Assembly (NCBI RefSeq): GCF_000739775.1
Contig: NZ_BBJH01000052.1
Span: 1 to 64,000 of the forward strand
Length of the DNA: 64,000 nt
Origin: Paraburkholderia heleia NBRC 101817
GTDB lineage: Bacteria; Pseudomonadota; Gammaproteobacteria; Burkholderiales; Burkholderiaceae
Reading direction: 5' to 3'
A program made the position numbers and the translations under genes. Below are positions 1 through 9,639 of the stretch, one piece after another. How positions within the stretch are numbered: position 1 is the first letter of the stretch; every line of letters begins with the position of its first letter. Below the pieces are notes generated by a model. The model had not been told where the DNA came from. It saw nothing but the letters and a program-made list of their open reading frames with translations, and did no database searches.

Positions 1-3000
1 GGCAGCACCGCCGCGCGCGCCGCTGCCGCCGCGCCGCCGCGCGTCGCGAAGCCGCCGAAACCGTACGTCTGGCAGGGACAGCCCGCGCGCGTGAACCCTC
101 GCCCGCCCATGAGTGCGCCGCGCACTGCGCCGTTCAGCTCGCATCTGGCGCAAACGCCGCCCGCGACGCCCGCCTACTCGCGCCCCGCGCCCGCCGGCAC
201 ACCGCAGGCGGAAGCACCGCTCTCGACGAGCGTGCTCGAAACGTTGCGCTCGATCGAAGAGAACGCCGCGCGCTGGACCACGCTCGCCGGCGCGAGCCTC
301 GCCCGCCGCACCCTGGACGACGCGGGCGCACTCGCGGGCGAGGCGCAAACGCATGCGCAATTCCCGAGCGCATCGCCGGACATCGCGACGACGGCGGCGC
401 CGGAAACAACTGCGGCGGGATCCCCGGAAACGGCGTTCGCTCCGGTCATGCAGCCGGAAGGTGACGACGTTTCGCCAAATCCGGGTTCGCAAGCGTTCGA
501 GCAACCACACGCCTCGCCGCAACCCGACGACGCGACGCCAGGCGCGACGTCCGCTGCCCTTGACGCTGCCGCGGCTCAGAACCCGGCATCGTTCGAGCCG
601 GATTCGCTCAGCGCTGGCTGCACGCCTGCGCCGACGGCCTGGCAACCGATGCCTGCGCACATGGACGAAGCCACGCAAGGCGCCCCAAGCGAGGCAGCGC
701 ATGCCGAGCCGGTGCAAGCGGCTGCCGCCCAAGCCGCAACGCCTTCGACCTGGTCAACGCTGGATCACGGCATGCCGTGGCTCCTGCTCGACGACGAACC
801 GCCGGCTGCCACCCCCGCCGGGACGCACGCCGCCGAGTCGCAAGAGGTGCACGAACCACACGACCCGCTCGACCCATCGGCTCCGTCGATCATCGCGCAC
901 TTGCCCCAGTTCGCCCGCGAGGCACAACCCGACGCCGCCGCAACGCCTGCGCCGCACGCAGCGCCCATTAGCGAACAACCGCTCGAAGCAGGCAGCCGCG
1001 CCGACGTAGTGGTCGAACCGGCATCGACGACGACCCGCGACGAATCGGCATACGGCAGGTACGGCAGCGCGTTCGGAATCTCCTCGCGCGAGGCGCCTGC
1101 CCATGCCGCGCCCGTCGCGCGCAGCGAGACCGCCGGCGTCGATGAATACTCCGCGTCGATGGATCGAGCGCATGGGGTTGCGAACGAGGCGGCCGAAGTC
1201 ACGCTCTCGCCAACTCTCCTGCAACCCGCAACGTCGGCTCCCACCCCGATTGCGGCCCCCGCGGCGCCCTACCCCGTCATCGCGACCGAACACAGCGCCG
1301 CGAGCCCCGATTTCGAGTCGGCATCCGAAACCATCGAAGCCACCGGAACCATCGAAGCCACCGGAACCATCGAAGCACCCGAAACCATCGAAGCGGTCGA
1401 AGCGGTCGAAGCGGTCGAAGCGGTCGAAGCGGTCGAAGCCCCCGAGCCCGCGGTCCAGCGCGCTCCCGTGCGCGGCCACGCGCCCACGTCCTTCGCGTTC
1501 GAGCCGCTCAGCGCATCAGCGGTCGAACTGCCTGGCCTCGATCTGCTCGAGCGCGCATCGTCCGAGATCGAGCCCGTCTCCGAGCAGAAGCTCGCCGAAA
1601 CGAGCCAGCTCATCGAGCAGCGTCTCCAGGAGTTCAAGGTCCCCGTGACGGTGGTCGGCGCCTCGGCGGGCCCGGTCATCACGCGCTTCGAAGTGGAACC
1701 CGCGCTCGGCGTGCGCGGCAGCCAGATCGTCGGCCTCATGAAGGATCTCTCGCGCGGCCTCGGCCTCACGTCGATCCGCGTGGTCGAAACGATCCCCGGC
1801 AAGACCTGCATGGGCCTCGAACTGCCGAACGCCCGCCGCCAGATGATCCGCCTGTCCGGGATTCTCGAATCGGCGCCGTACCATCGCTCGCAGTCGAAGC
1901 TCACGATCGCGATGGGCAAGGACATCGTCGGCCATCCGGTCGTCACCGATCTCGCCAAGGCCCCGCACATGCTCGTGGCGGGCACGACCGGTTCGGGCAA
2001 GTCGGTCGCCATCAACGCGATGATCCTCTCGCTCCTCTACAAGGCGACGCCCGCGGACGTACGGCTCATCATGATCGACCCGAAGATGCTCGAGCTTTCC
2101 GTGTACGAAGGCATTCCGCATCTGCTCGCGCCGGTCGTGACCGACATGAAGCTCGCCGCCAACGCGCTCAACTGGTGTGTGGGCGAAATGGAGAAGCGCT
2201 ACCGGCTGATGTCGGCGGTGGGCGTGCGCAATCTCGCGGGCTTCAACCAGAAGATCCGCGACGCCGAAGCTCAGGAAAAGAAGATCGGCAACCCGTTCTC
2301 GCTCACGCCGGAAGCCCCCGAGCCGCTCTCGCCGCTGCCGATGATCGTGGTCGTGATCGACGAACTCGCCGACCTCATGATGGTGGCGGGCAAGAAGATC
2401 GAAGAATTGATCGCGCGTCTCGCACAGAAGGCGCGCGCCGCCGGCATCCACCTGATTCTCGCGACCCAGCGTCCTTCGGTGGACGTCATCACCGGCCTCA
2501 TCAAGGCGAATATTCCGACGCGCGTGGCGTTCCAGGTGTCGTCGAAGATCGACTCGCGCACGATTCTCGACCAGATGGGCGCCGAGTCGCTGCTCGGGCA
2601 GGGCGACATGCTGTTCCTGCCCCCGGGCACGGGCTACCCGCAGCGCGTGCACGGCGCGTTCGTCGCCGACGAGGAAGTGCACGCGGTCGTGGAATACCTC
2701 AAGCAGTTCGGCGAACCCGAGTACGTCGAAGGCATTCTCGACGGCCCGGCTTCCGAAGGCGCGCCGCAGGACCTCTTCGGCGACTCGCCCGACGCCGAAG
2801 CCGACCCGCTCTACGACGAGGCAGTCGCGTTCGTCGTGCGCACGCGGCGCGCGTCGATCTCGTCGGTACAGCGGCAACTGCGCATCGGCTACAACCGCGC
2901 CGCGCGTCTCGTCGAACAAATGGAAACGGCGGGCCTCGTTTCGCCGATGGGCATCAACGGCAGCCGCGAAGTGCTCGTGCCCGGCGGCGGCCAGGGCGAG

Positions 3001-3003
3001 TAA
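1..3003 (+). CDS. ftsK: DNA translocase FtsK, 3' part (left end outside window)
   Basis: Septum-located, ATP-driven DNA pump that moves chromosome termini during division and activates XerCD. The frame is open from base 1, so the start and the N-terminal membrane segments lie outside the window; the GTG at 91 is internal. About 500 residues of Ala/Pro/Glu-rich linker come first, with tandem TIEATG and EAV repeats at about 1333-1440. The motor follows: Walker A GTTGSGKS at 1981-2004, a Walker B region with VVVIDELADLM near 2347, and the DNA-reading gamma winged helix at about 2800-2995. The long linker suggests the large FtsK form, since some Burkholderiaceae carry two ftsK genes. Confidence 0.93.
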   Translation, partial: GSTAARAAAAAPPRVAKPPKPYVWQGQPARVNPRPPMSAPRTAPFSSHLAQTPPATPAYSRPAPAGTPQAEAPLSTSVLETLRSIEENAARWTTLAGASLARRTLDDAGALAGEAQTHAQFPSASPDIATTAAPETTAAGSPETAFAPVMQPEGDDVSPNPGSQAFEQPHASPQPDDATPGATSAALDAAAAQNPASFEPDSLSAGCTPAPTAWQPMPAHMDEATQGAPSEAAHAEPVQAAAAQAATPSTWSTLDHGMPWLLLDDEPPAATPAGTHAAESQEVHEPHDPLDPSAPSIIAHLPQFAREAQPDAAATPAPHAAPISEQPLEAGSRADVVVEPASTTTRDESAYGRYGSAFGISSREAPAHAAPVARSETAGVDEYSASMDRAHGVANEAAEVTLSPTLLQPATSAPTPIAAPAAPYPVIATEHSAASPDFESASETIEATGTIEATGTIEAPETIEAVEAVEAVEAVEAVEAPEPAVQRAPVRGHAPTSFAFEPLSASAVELPGLDLLERASSEIEPVSEQKLAETSQLIEQRLQEFKVPVTVVGASAGPVITRFEVEPALGVRGSQIVGLMKDLSRGLGLTSIRVVETIPGKTCMGLELPNARRQMIRLSGILESAPYHRSQSKLTIAMGKDIVGHPVVTDLAKAPHMLVAGTTGSGKSVAINAMILSLLYKATPADVRLIMIDPKMLELSVYEGIPHLLAPVVTDMKLAANALNWCVGEMEKRYRLMSAVGVRNLAGFNQKIRDAEAQEKKIGNPFSLTPEAPEPLSPLPMIVVVIDELADLMMVAGKKIEELIARLAQKARAAGIHLILATQRPSVDVITGLIKANIPTRVAFQVSSKIDSRTILDQMGAESLLGQGDMLFLPPGTGYPQRVHGAFVADEEVHAVVEYLKQFGEPEYVEGILDGPASEGAPQDLFGDSPDAEADPLYDEAVAFVVRTRRASISSVQRQLRIGYNRAARLVEQMETAGLVSPMGINGSREVLVPGGGQGE

Positions 3004-3007
3004 GGGC

Positions 3008-3035
3008 GAAGGCGCGCCGCGCGCCTGCTTTCCTC
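3008..3035 (+). terminator. Weak terminator-like hairpin after ftsK
   Basis: AGGCGC (3010-3015) and GCGCCT (3021-3026) form a short GC hairpin followed by GCTTTCC. It lies between the convergent ftsK and lactonase genes. The T-run is poor, so this is only a possible terminator. Confidence 0.3.
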
Positions 3036-3046
3036 GTCTCGAAACG

Positions 3047-4360
3047 TTACTGCGCGACGAATTTGAAATCGACCGGCGAGCCGATGTCGACGCGCTTCGG
3101 GTTCGGCTCGAGCAAACCGGTCTGCTGATCGCGGCGGAACACGTAGGCGGTATCGCTGTTCTGGTTGCCCACGATGAGCCACTGGCCGGTCGGGTCGATC
3201 GCGAACTCGCGCGGCGACTTGCCAAGGCTCGACTGGCGCCCCACGCGCTTGAGCCTGCCGCTATTGCCATCGACGGCGAAGATCGAAATGTCGTTGGCGT
3301 CGCCGCGATTGGAAACGTAGAGGAACTTGCCGTCCGGCGACAGGTGGAGGGCCGCCGCGCCCTGCGTCCCCTTGAAGCCCGGCTGCGCGAGCTTCTCCAC
3401 TTGCTCGAGCTTCATATGGCCGTCGTGATACGCAAACACCGTCACCGTGGCCGCCAGTTCGCTCGTGAGATACGCGTGCCGCCCGTCGTTGCCGAAGATC
3501 AGGTGACGCGGACCGCTGCCTGACTTCACATCGGTATACCGCCACTCGGCCGGGCTCACGAGGCCGCGGCTGCCGTCCGGCGTGTAGCGATACGTCCAGA
3601 GCTTGTCGGTGCCGAGGTCCTGGGTGAAGAGGTAGCGTCCATCCGGCGAAAACACCGTCGAGTGAACGTGCGCGTTGTCCTGACGTCCCTTCACGGGGCC
3701 GCCGCCCTCGTGGTGCACGGTGAGCACGGACTCGCCCAGCCTGCCGTCCTGCAGCACGGGCAGGACGGCGAAGCTGCCGCCCGGGTCGGCGGCCACCGAG
3801 TAGTTCGCCACGAAGAGATAGCGCCCATCCGGCGAGAGGCTCAGGTAGCAAGGATCGTTGCCCTGCGCCGACACCTTGTTGAGAAACGTGAGCTGACCAC
3901 TTGCGGCATCGAAGCCGAATGCGCTCACGTCGCCGCGCAGGCTTGCGGGGCCGTTGTCGCCCGGCAGTTCGTTCACCGCATAGACGAAGCGGTTGTCCTT
4001 GCTCACCACGAGAAACGACGGGTTCACCGTCTTCGCCACGCTGACCGGCTGCATCTCGCCAGTCTGCGTATCGAAGCGGTAGACGTAGAGGCCCTCGCTC
4101 TTGCCGCCCGCCGTATAGGTGCCGACGATCAGGTTGTAGACACCACCCGCAGGCGCGGTCGTGGAAGCGGATTGCGCGAACGCATGCGTCGCGGCGACGG
4201 AAGCCATGATGACAACACCTTTGATGAACTGGGTGAGCAGATGCGCGGGTCCGCGTGCGCTCCGGCGCGCACGGGAGAGGCTGCCTGAATCGGCAGACGA
4301 GCGGGTAGACGAGCGGAAGGGCGCGGGCACGGCATTTGCGGCGGCACGGCGAAGGAACAT
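3047..4360 (-). CDS. Lactonase family beta-propeller protein, probably exported
   Basis: 437 residues. From about residue 68 it shows the repeated blades of the 6-phosphogluconolactonase-type seven-bladed propeller family, with motifs such as YNLIVGTYT, LSPDGRYLFVAN, FSPDGRYLFTQD and LSPDGKFLYVSNRG. An unusually long basic N-terminus precedes a hydrophobic stretch ending AFAQS (about residues 43-64), which looks like a signal peptide. Export would argue against a role in the cytosolic pentose-phosphate pathway, so the substrate is unknown. The start at 4360 was chosen for the AAGAGGT ribosome site just upstream; longer in-frame starts lack one. It converges with ftsK. A TATACT box on the minus strand at 4476-4471 may be its -10 element, but no good -35 is visible. 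Confidence 0.75.
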   Translation of the reverse strand: MFLRRAAANAVPAPFRSSTRSSADSGSLSRARRSARGPAHLLTQFIKGVVIMASVAATHAFAQSASTTAPAGGVYNLIVGTYTAGGKSEGLYVYRFDTQTGEMQPVSVAKTVNPSFLVVSKDNRFVYAVNELPGDNGPASLRGDVSAFGFDAASGQLTFLNKVSAQGNDPCYLSLSPDGRYLFVANYSVAADPGGSFAVLPVLQDGRLGESVLTVHHEGGGPVKGRQDNAHVHSTVFSPDGRYLFTQDLGTDKLWTYRYTPDGSRGLVSPAEWRYTDVKSGSGPRHLIFGNDGRHAYLTSELAATVTVFAYHDGHMKLEQVEKLAQPGFKGTQGAAALHLSPDGKFLYVSNRGDANDISIFAVDGNSGRLKRVGRQSSLGKSPREFAIDPTGQWLIVGNQNSDTAYVFRRDQQTGLLEPNPKRVDIGSPVDFKFVAQ

Positions 4361-4611
4361 GTCGACCTCTTTTTTCTTGTCGATGCAGGGAAGCGGAAGC
4401 GGGTCGGCCTCTCGTCGCCATGCCGACCGTATTCGTCCAGCTTTCGTCTGATACATGAGACACCGGCCCAAGTATAAGAGAGGCCGCGAACACCCGCCCC
4501 GCAGGCGCGCAGCGACGAGACGAGGCCAAACTCGAAGCAACGAAGCTGCAGCAAAGCGCAACACAGGCATTAACGCAAAGGTTCGAAACCCGCAGCAACC
4601 AGGGAGCCGTC

Positions 4612-4761
4612 ATGAACATTCACGTCGCCATCGGGCCGCTCGTCGCGCTCATCGCAGGCATTCTGATTCTCGCCGTGCCGCGTCTGCTCAATTACATCGT
4701 CGCGCTGTATCTGATCATCATCGGGGTCATCGGGCTGTTCGGCGTGGGCGGGCATCTGTGA
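4612..4761 (+). CDS. DUF3096 small membrane protein
   Basis: 49-residue, almost wholly hydrophobic protein beginning MNIHVAIGPLVALIAG, with two predicted membrane spans and the LLNYIVALYLIIIG core typical of DUF3096. The function of the family is unknown. An AGGGAG ribosome site lies at 4601-4606, 5 bases upstream of the ATG. It stands alone between the lactonase, which points away, and the GH15 gene. Confidence 0.8.
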   Translation: MNIHVAIGPLVALIAGILILAVPRLLNYIVALYLIIIGVIGLFGVGGHL

Positions 4762-4937
4762 CCCGCTCAGGTCGCGCCCGACAGCGTTTGTTGACACAGG
4801 CGAGATGAGTATTTGCGCGTGCTGCTGCGCAAAACGCATTGCGCAGGCGGCCCCGCTGCCACTACTCTTGTGCGTGCATGCCGCGCCGCTGCGGCAAGCG
4901 GCTTTCGTTTCCGAGCAACGCTGTCAATCTGCTTACT

Positions 4938-6812
4938 ATGCCCGCACCCATTGAAGACTACGCATTGATCGGCGACGGCCACACGGCCGCGCTCGTTTCC
5001 CGCGCCGGATCCATCGACTGGCTCTGCTGGCCGCGCTTCGACTCCGGCGCCTGCTTCGCCGCCCTTCTCGGCACGGAGGAAAACGGCCGCTGGCTCATCG
5101 CCCCCGCGCAGCCCGAAGATGGCCAAGGCGACCAGAACCGCGTCGAGATCAGGACCACGCGCCGTTATCGCGGCGACACGCTGATCCTCGAAACCGACTT
5201 CGAAACGCCCGAGGGCGCGGTGACGCTCATCGACTTCATGCCGCCCGGCAACGGCTGGTCGGAACTCGTGCGCATCGTGGTGGGCCGGCGCGGCACCGTG
5301 CGCATGGAAAGCCAGCTCGTGCTGCGCTTCGACTATGGCTTTTCGGTGCCGTGGGTGAGCCGCCTCACCTATGAAAGCGGCATCAAGGCCACCGTAGGCC
5401 CGGACACGGTCGTGCTGCGCACGCCTGTGGACCTCCAGGGCGAGAACATGCACACGGTGGCGCAGTTCGACGTGAAGGCGGGCGAGCGCGTGCCGTTCTC
5501 GCTTTCGTATGCGGCCTCGCACTTGCGTCTGCCGCCGCCGCGCGACCCGTTCACCGCGCTTGCGCGCACGGAAAACTTCTGGACCGAATGGGCCTCGCGC
5601 GGCACGGTGGAAGGCCGCTGGGCCGAACCCATCCGCCGCTCGCTCATCACGCTCAAGGCCCTCGCCTACGAACCCACCGGCGGCATCGTCGCGGCGCCCA
5701 CCACGTCGCTGCCCGAACAGCTGGGCGGCACGCGCAACTGGGACTACCGCTACTGCTGGCTGCGCGACGCGACCATCACGCTGCTCGCGATGATGCGCGG
5801 CGGCTACTACGACGAGGCGCGGGCCTGGCGCGCATGGCTCGGCCGCGTGATGGCCGGCTCGCCCTCGCAGTTGCAGATCATGTACGGGCTCGCCGGCGAG
5901 CGCCGTCTGCCCGAATTCGAACTCGACTGGCTGCCCGGCTACGAAGGCGCGAAACCGGTGCGCGTGGGCAACAACGCGGTCGGCCAACTGCAGCTCGACG
6001 TGTACGGCGAAGTGATGAACGCGCTGCACCTCGCGCGCGTGGGCGGCTTGCAGGCCGACGACACCGCATGGTCGATCCAGTGCACGATGCTCGAACACCT
6101 GGAAACGATCTGGACCGAGCCCGACGAGGGCATCTGGGAAACGCGCGGCGGCCGCCAGCATTTCACGTTCTCGAAGGTGATGGCGTGGGTCGCGTTCGAC
6201 CGCGCGATCAAATCGGCGGAAAAGTTCGAACTGCCGGGGCCGCTCGATCACTGGCGCGAACTGCGCTCGACGATCCACGCGACCATTTGCGAACGCAGCT
6301 TCAACAAGGATCTGAATTCCTTTACGCAGACCTACGGCGGCACCGATCTCGACGCGAGCCTGCTGCTCATGCCGCTCGTCGGCTTCCTGCCTGCCGCCGA
6401 TGCGCGCATCGCGGGTACGGTCGCGGCGATCGAGCGCGATCTCATGTGTGAAGGTTTTGTGATGCGCTACCGCACCACCGAATTCAACGATGGTCTGCCG
6501 CCGGGCGAGGGCACCTTCCTTGCGTGCAGCTTCTGGATGGTCGACAACCTGGCCCTGCAAGGCCGCATGGACCACGCACGCCGCATGTACGAGCGCCTGC
6601 TCGCGCTCGCCAACGACGTAGGATTGCTTGCCGAGGAATATGACCCCATTGCGGGGCGTCTGGTCGGCAACTTCCCCCAGGCGTTCTCGCATGTGGCGCT
6701 CGTGCATACGGGCCTGAACCTCATGCGGCACGAACAGGAAATGGCGAAGGAGACGGGACATCCCGCGGTCGGCGGCGCGTCGGCCGAGCCAGCTGTTGCA
6801 TCCGCATCGTAA
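4938..6812 (+). CDS. Glycoside hydrolase family 15 protein (glucoamylase/trehalase-like)
   Basis: 624 residues from the ATG at 4938, where the conserved start MPAPIEDYALIGDGHTAALV begins; an in-frame start at 4839 would add an uncharacteristic Arg/Cys-rich leader. The N-terminal beta-sandwich (about 1-230) is followed by the (alpha/alpha)6 barrel. The barrel shows GGTRNWDYRYCWLRDAT, the DEGIWETRGG segment where the family's general acid lies, and LAEEYDP near the C-terminus, probably with the general base. There is no signal peptide, so it is probably cytoplasmic. GH15 members of this branch hydrolyse alpha-glucosides such as trehalose or maltooligosaccharides; the substrate is not settled by sequence. 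otsA is 51 kb away, so there is no operon link with trehalose. Confidence 0.85.
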   Translation: MPAPIEDYALIGDGHTAALVSRAGSIDWLCWPRFDSGACFAALLGTEENGRWLIAPAQPEDGQGDQNRVEIRTTRRYRGDTLILETDFETPEGAVTLIDFMPPGNGWSELVRIVVGRRGTVRMESQLVLRFDYGFSVPWVSRLTYESGIKATVGPDTVVLRTPVDLQGENMHTVAQFDVKAGERVPFSLSYAASHLRLPPPRDPFTALARTENFWTEWASRGTVEGRWAEPIRRSLITLKALAYEPTGGIVAAPTTSLPEQLGGTRNWDYRYCWLRDATITLLAMMRGGYYDEARAWRAWLGRVMAGSPSQLQIMYGLAGERRLPEFELDWLPGYEGAKPVRVGNNAVGQLQLDVYGEVMNALHLARVGGLQADDTAWSIQCTMLEHLETIWTEPDEGIWETRGGRQHFTFSKVMAWVAFDRAIKSAEKFELPGPLDHWRELRSTIHATICERSFNKDLNSFTQTYGGTDLDASLLLMPLVGFLPAADARIAGTVAAIERDLMCEGFVMRYRTTEFNDGLPPGEGTFLACSFWMVDNLALQGRMDHARRMYERLLALANDVGLLAEEYDPIAGRLVGNFPQAFSHVALVHTGLNLMRHEQEMAKETGHPAVGGASAEPAVASAS

Positions 6813-7118
6813 ATGTTCGAAAGCGCCTGGACGTTTTCGCGAGGTGGGGTACACTAGGGATGCTGCGTTGCACAACAGCCGGGCGGAAAAATGCCACCCG
6901 AGCCGCCTGGCAACGGGGCGAAACGCGTGTACCGTCTTGCAGCGCCCTTGCAGCCACCCGCTGCGAGATGCGTGCGGGTCTGCCCTCGCTAAAGCCCTCC
7001 GGGCGGCGGCCGATAAACAACCTGACTGACCGACCAACCTTGCCGGCCCGCATCTGCTCCGCGCCTTCACCGCGCGCGACCTGGGTGCGAACCGCTCCTT
7101 GAAGATGCCGGAGCGCTC
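6813..7118. other. Intergenic region upstream of phaZ
   Basis: 306 bases with no gene that I can support on either strand. It holds the probable phaZ promoter, listed separately, and a long leader of about 250 bases. Confidence 0.6.
6828..6855 (+). promoter_or_regulatory. Candidate sigma-70 promoter for phaZ
   Basis: TGGACG (6828-6833) and TACACT (6850-6855) are separated by 16 bases, matching 4/6 and 5/6 of the sigma-70 hexamers. Nothing else in the gap looks better. Confidence 0.4.
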
Positions 7119-8426
7119 ATGCTCTATCAAATCCGTGAATTCCAGCGCGCATTGCTCAGCCCGCTGACCGCCTGGGCCCAGGCCGCCTCGAAATCGTTCT
7201 CGAATCCGACGAGCCCGTTTTCACTCGTGCCGGGCGCCACGCGCTTTGCCGCCGGCTACGAGCTGCTCTATCGGCTTGGCAAGGACTACGAGAAGCCCGA
7301 ATTCAACCTTCGCCAGATCGTGAAGGACGGCTTCAACATTCCGATCGTCGAGCAGACCATCATCGAGAAGCCGTTTTGCCGCCTGCTGCGCTTCAAGCGC
7401 TACGCAGACGACACCGGCGCCGTGGCCGCGCTCAAGGACGAGCCTGTCGTGCTCGTATGCGCGCCGCTCTCGGGCCACCACGCCACGCTCCTGCGCGATA
7501 CGGTGCGCACGCTGCTGCAGGACCACAAGGTGTACATCACCGACTGGGTCGACGCGCGCATGGTGCCGCTCGAAGCCGGTCCGTTCCATCTCGACGACTA
7601 CGTTGCGTATATTCAGGAGTTCATCCGCCATATCGGCGCGAAGAATCTGCACGTGCTGTCGGTTTGCCAGCCTACGGTGCCCGTGCTCGCGGCCATCTCG
7701 CTAATGGCGAGCCGCGGCGAGGACACCCCGCTCACGATGACGATGATGGGCGGGCCGATCGACGCGCGCCGCAGCCCCACCGCAGTCAACTCGCTCGCCA
7801 CCGAACATTCGCTCGAGTGGTTTGCGAACAACGTGATCCATAGCGTGCCGGCGAACTATCCGGGCGAGGGACGCGAGGTGTATCCGGGCTTCCTGCAGCA
7901 CGCGGGTTTCGTGGCGATGAATCCGGGCCGTCACACCACGGCGCACTGGGACTTCTACAAGAGCCTGCTGCGCGGCGACGAAGAGGACGCCGAAGCCCAT
8001 CGCCAGTTCTATGACGAATACAACGCGGTACTCGACATGGCCGCCGAGTATTACCTCGAGACCATCCGCACCGTGTTCCAGGAGTTCAGCCTCGCTGAAG
8101 GCACGTGGGACGTGGCCGGCGAACGCGTGCGTCCGCAGGACATTCGCGACACGGCGCTCTTCACGATCGAAGGCGAGCTCGACGACATTTCGGGCGCGGG
8201 CCAGACGCGCGCCGCGCACGACCTGTGCGCGGGCATTCCCGAGGCGAACAAGCATCATCTGACTGCCGAGAAATGCGGCCACTACGGCATCTTCTCGGGC
8301 CGCCGCTGGCGCACGATCATCTACCCGCAACTGCGCGACTTCATCCGCCAGCACGAGCAGGCCGCCGGCCACACCGGCAAGCCAACGTCTGCCCGCGGCC
8401 GCGCCGCACAGGGCGCTGTCGCCTGA
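7119..8426 (+). CDS. phaZ: Intracellular polyhydroxyalkanoate depolymerase PhaZ
   Basis: 435 residues. It degrades native PHB granules to mobilise stored carbon in the cytoplasm. The catalytic residues fall exactly at the positions known for the Ralstonia eutropha PhaZ1 triad: Cys183 in SVCQPTVP, Asp355 in ELDDISGAG and His388 in KCGHYGIFSG. A GGAG ribosome site sits about 6 bases before the ATG. It is monocistronic, followed by a hairpin and the convergent TetR gene. The short Ala-rich C-terminal tail after the depolymerase core is not conserved in my memory of the family. Confidence 0.95.
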   Translation: MLYQIREFQRALLSPLTAWAQAASKSFSNPTSPFSLVPGATRFAAGYELLYRLGKDYEKPEFNLRQIVKDGFNIPIVEQTIIEKPFCRLLRFKRYADDTGAVAALKDEPVVLVCAPLSGHHATLLRDTVRTLLQDHKVYITDWVDARMVPLEAGPFHLDDYVAYIQEFIRHIGAKNLHVLSVCQPTVPVLAAISLMASRGEDTPLTMTMMGGPIDARRSPTAVNSLATEHSLEWFANNVIHSVPANYPGEGREVYPGFLQHAGFVAMNPGRHTTAHWDFYKSLLRGDEEDAEAHRQFYDEYNAVLDMAAEYYLETIRTVFQEFSLAEGTWDVAGERVRPQDIRDTALFTIEGELDDISGAGQTRAAHDLCAGIPEANKHHLTAEKCGHYGIFSGRRWRTIIYPQLRDFIRQHEQAAGHTGKPTSARGRAAQGAVA

Positions 8427-8480
8427 CGAAGCCTTGCGCCTGGCTCGAGCGCACGCAATTCCCGCCAGCAGCACAATCCG

Positions 8481-8512
8481 CGCGCCGTCCCAGGACGGCG
8501 CGCCGCGTTTGT
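8481..8512 (+). terminator. Hairpin between phaZ and tetR
   Basis: CGCGCCGTCC (8481-8490) and GGACGGCGCG (8493-8502) are perfect complements, followed by CCGCGTTTG. This is likely the phaZ terminator, although the T-tract is short. Confidence 0.5.
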
Positions 8513-8567
8513 GGAGCGCGAAACGAACTGGCGCGAACCGGTGAATTCGCCGCGTGCGACGCGTGCG

Positions 8568-9200
8568 CTACTTGCGCATCAGATACGCGAGCAGCATCTC
8601 CGTGTTCAGCTGAATGATTTCCGCGCGTTCGGCAGTCGTGCTGAAGTCGCGACCGAGCGTGGCATTGAGCGTGTAGCGGTTCGATACGATGTAGTAGCCC
8701 ATGCCTGAAAGCGTCACATAGAGACGCAACGGATCGACGCTCGGGCGGAACAGACCCGCAGATTCGCCGCGCGTGAGAATCGAGCCGAGCGTCGCCACGA
8801 TCGGCGAGATCATCTCGCGAATTCGTGTGGACTTCTGCATATATCGCGCCTCGTGCAGATTCTCGTTGTTCACGAGCCGCAGCAGTTCGGGATTGTCGCG
8901 ATAGTAGTCCCACACGAAATGCGCGAGCCGCGTGATTGCCTCGACAGGTGCGACCCCCGAGAGATCGAGCGCGCGCTCGGCTTCATTGAGCGCGCCGAAT
9001 GCGTGCTCGAGGACTGCTGTGAATAGCTGCTCCTTGCTTCCGAAGTAGTAATAGAGCATGCGCTCATTGGTTTCCGCGCGTCGCGCGATCTGGTCGACGC
9101 GTGCGCCGAACAGACCGCCATTGGCGAATTCTTCGGCCGCGGCCAGCAGAATGCGGCGGCGGGTGCCTTCAGGATCTCTTTTGATTTTTGGCTGATTCAT
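8568..9200 (-). CDS. TetR/AcrR family transcriptional regulator
   Basis: 210 residues. The N-terminal helix-turn-helix of the TetR fold is clear: TRRRILLAAAEEFANGG, then ARVDQIARRAETNERMLYYYFGSKEQLF (about residues 13-60). The C-terminal ligand domain carries NNENLHEARYMQKS, a signature of a large subgroup in Burkholderiales. The ligand is unknown. The gene converges with phaZ and is divergent from rsxB. GTTGTC repeats just upstream of its start could be its own operator. Confidence 0.88.
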   Translation of the reverse strand: MNQPKIKRDPEGTRRRILLAAAEEFANGGLFGARVDQIARRAETNERMLYYYFGSKEQLFTAVLEHAFGALNEAERALDLSGVAPVEAITRLAHFVWDYYRDNPELLRLVNNENLHEARYMQKSTRIREMISPIVATLGSILTRGESAGLFRPSVDPLRLYVTLSGMGYYIVSNRYTLNATLGRDFSTTAERAEIIQLNTEMLLAYLMRK

Positions 9201-9639
9201 GGTGGCAGGATCTCGTTAAGCCGCGTTGTCCGGTTTACGTTGTCGGGCAATACTTCGCCGGGCCTCTCCTCGCCCTGGGATCGACAACGTTGTGCGGGGC
9301 GCGCCAGGTTAATGGACAGACACCCTCCGACCTACGGTCTTGCGTTCCTTCTTGTTTGTTAGATGTCGTTGCGAGCCGACATCGTTCTTCCCCCTGTCTG
9401 CTGCGTGCGAAGCACGTTGCCTGCCGTGCCCGACATGTACCGCTTACGTCTATTGATTTCCCCTGGACTGCACGGTGCTTCGCATTAAGCGCTTTGATTA
9501 TGGCACATGGCCCGCCGATGGCAATGCGGGAAATCGGCGATAATGCACGCTTTGGCGCTGTGCGTGTGCGCCCCGTCAGGCCAGGTGCGAAACCCTGCGC
9601 GCCCAGGCTCACGCCACCGCCCGCCCCGATGTAGCGAAC
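9201..9639. other. Intergenic region between tetR and rsxB
   Basis: 439 bases with no supported gene. It contains GTTGTC at 9225-9230 and 9239-9244 and the palindrome ACAACGTTGT at 9284-9293, possible TetR sites. A GATAAT box near 9539 could be the -10 of rsxB, without a convincing -35. Confidence 0.5.

Noticed and set aside
4767..7130. A 787-codon open frame opposite the GH15 gene
   Set aside because: Low-complexity Arg/His/Ala protein spanning the gene and both intergenic regions; the GH15 motifs are on the plus strand.
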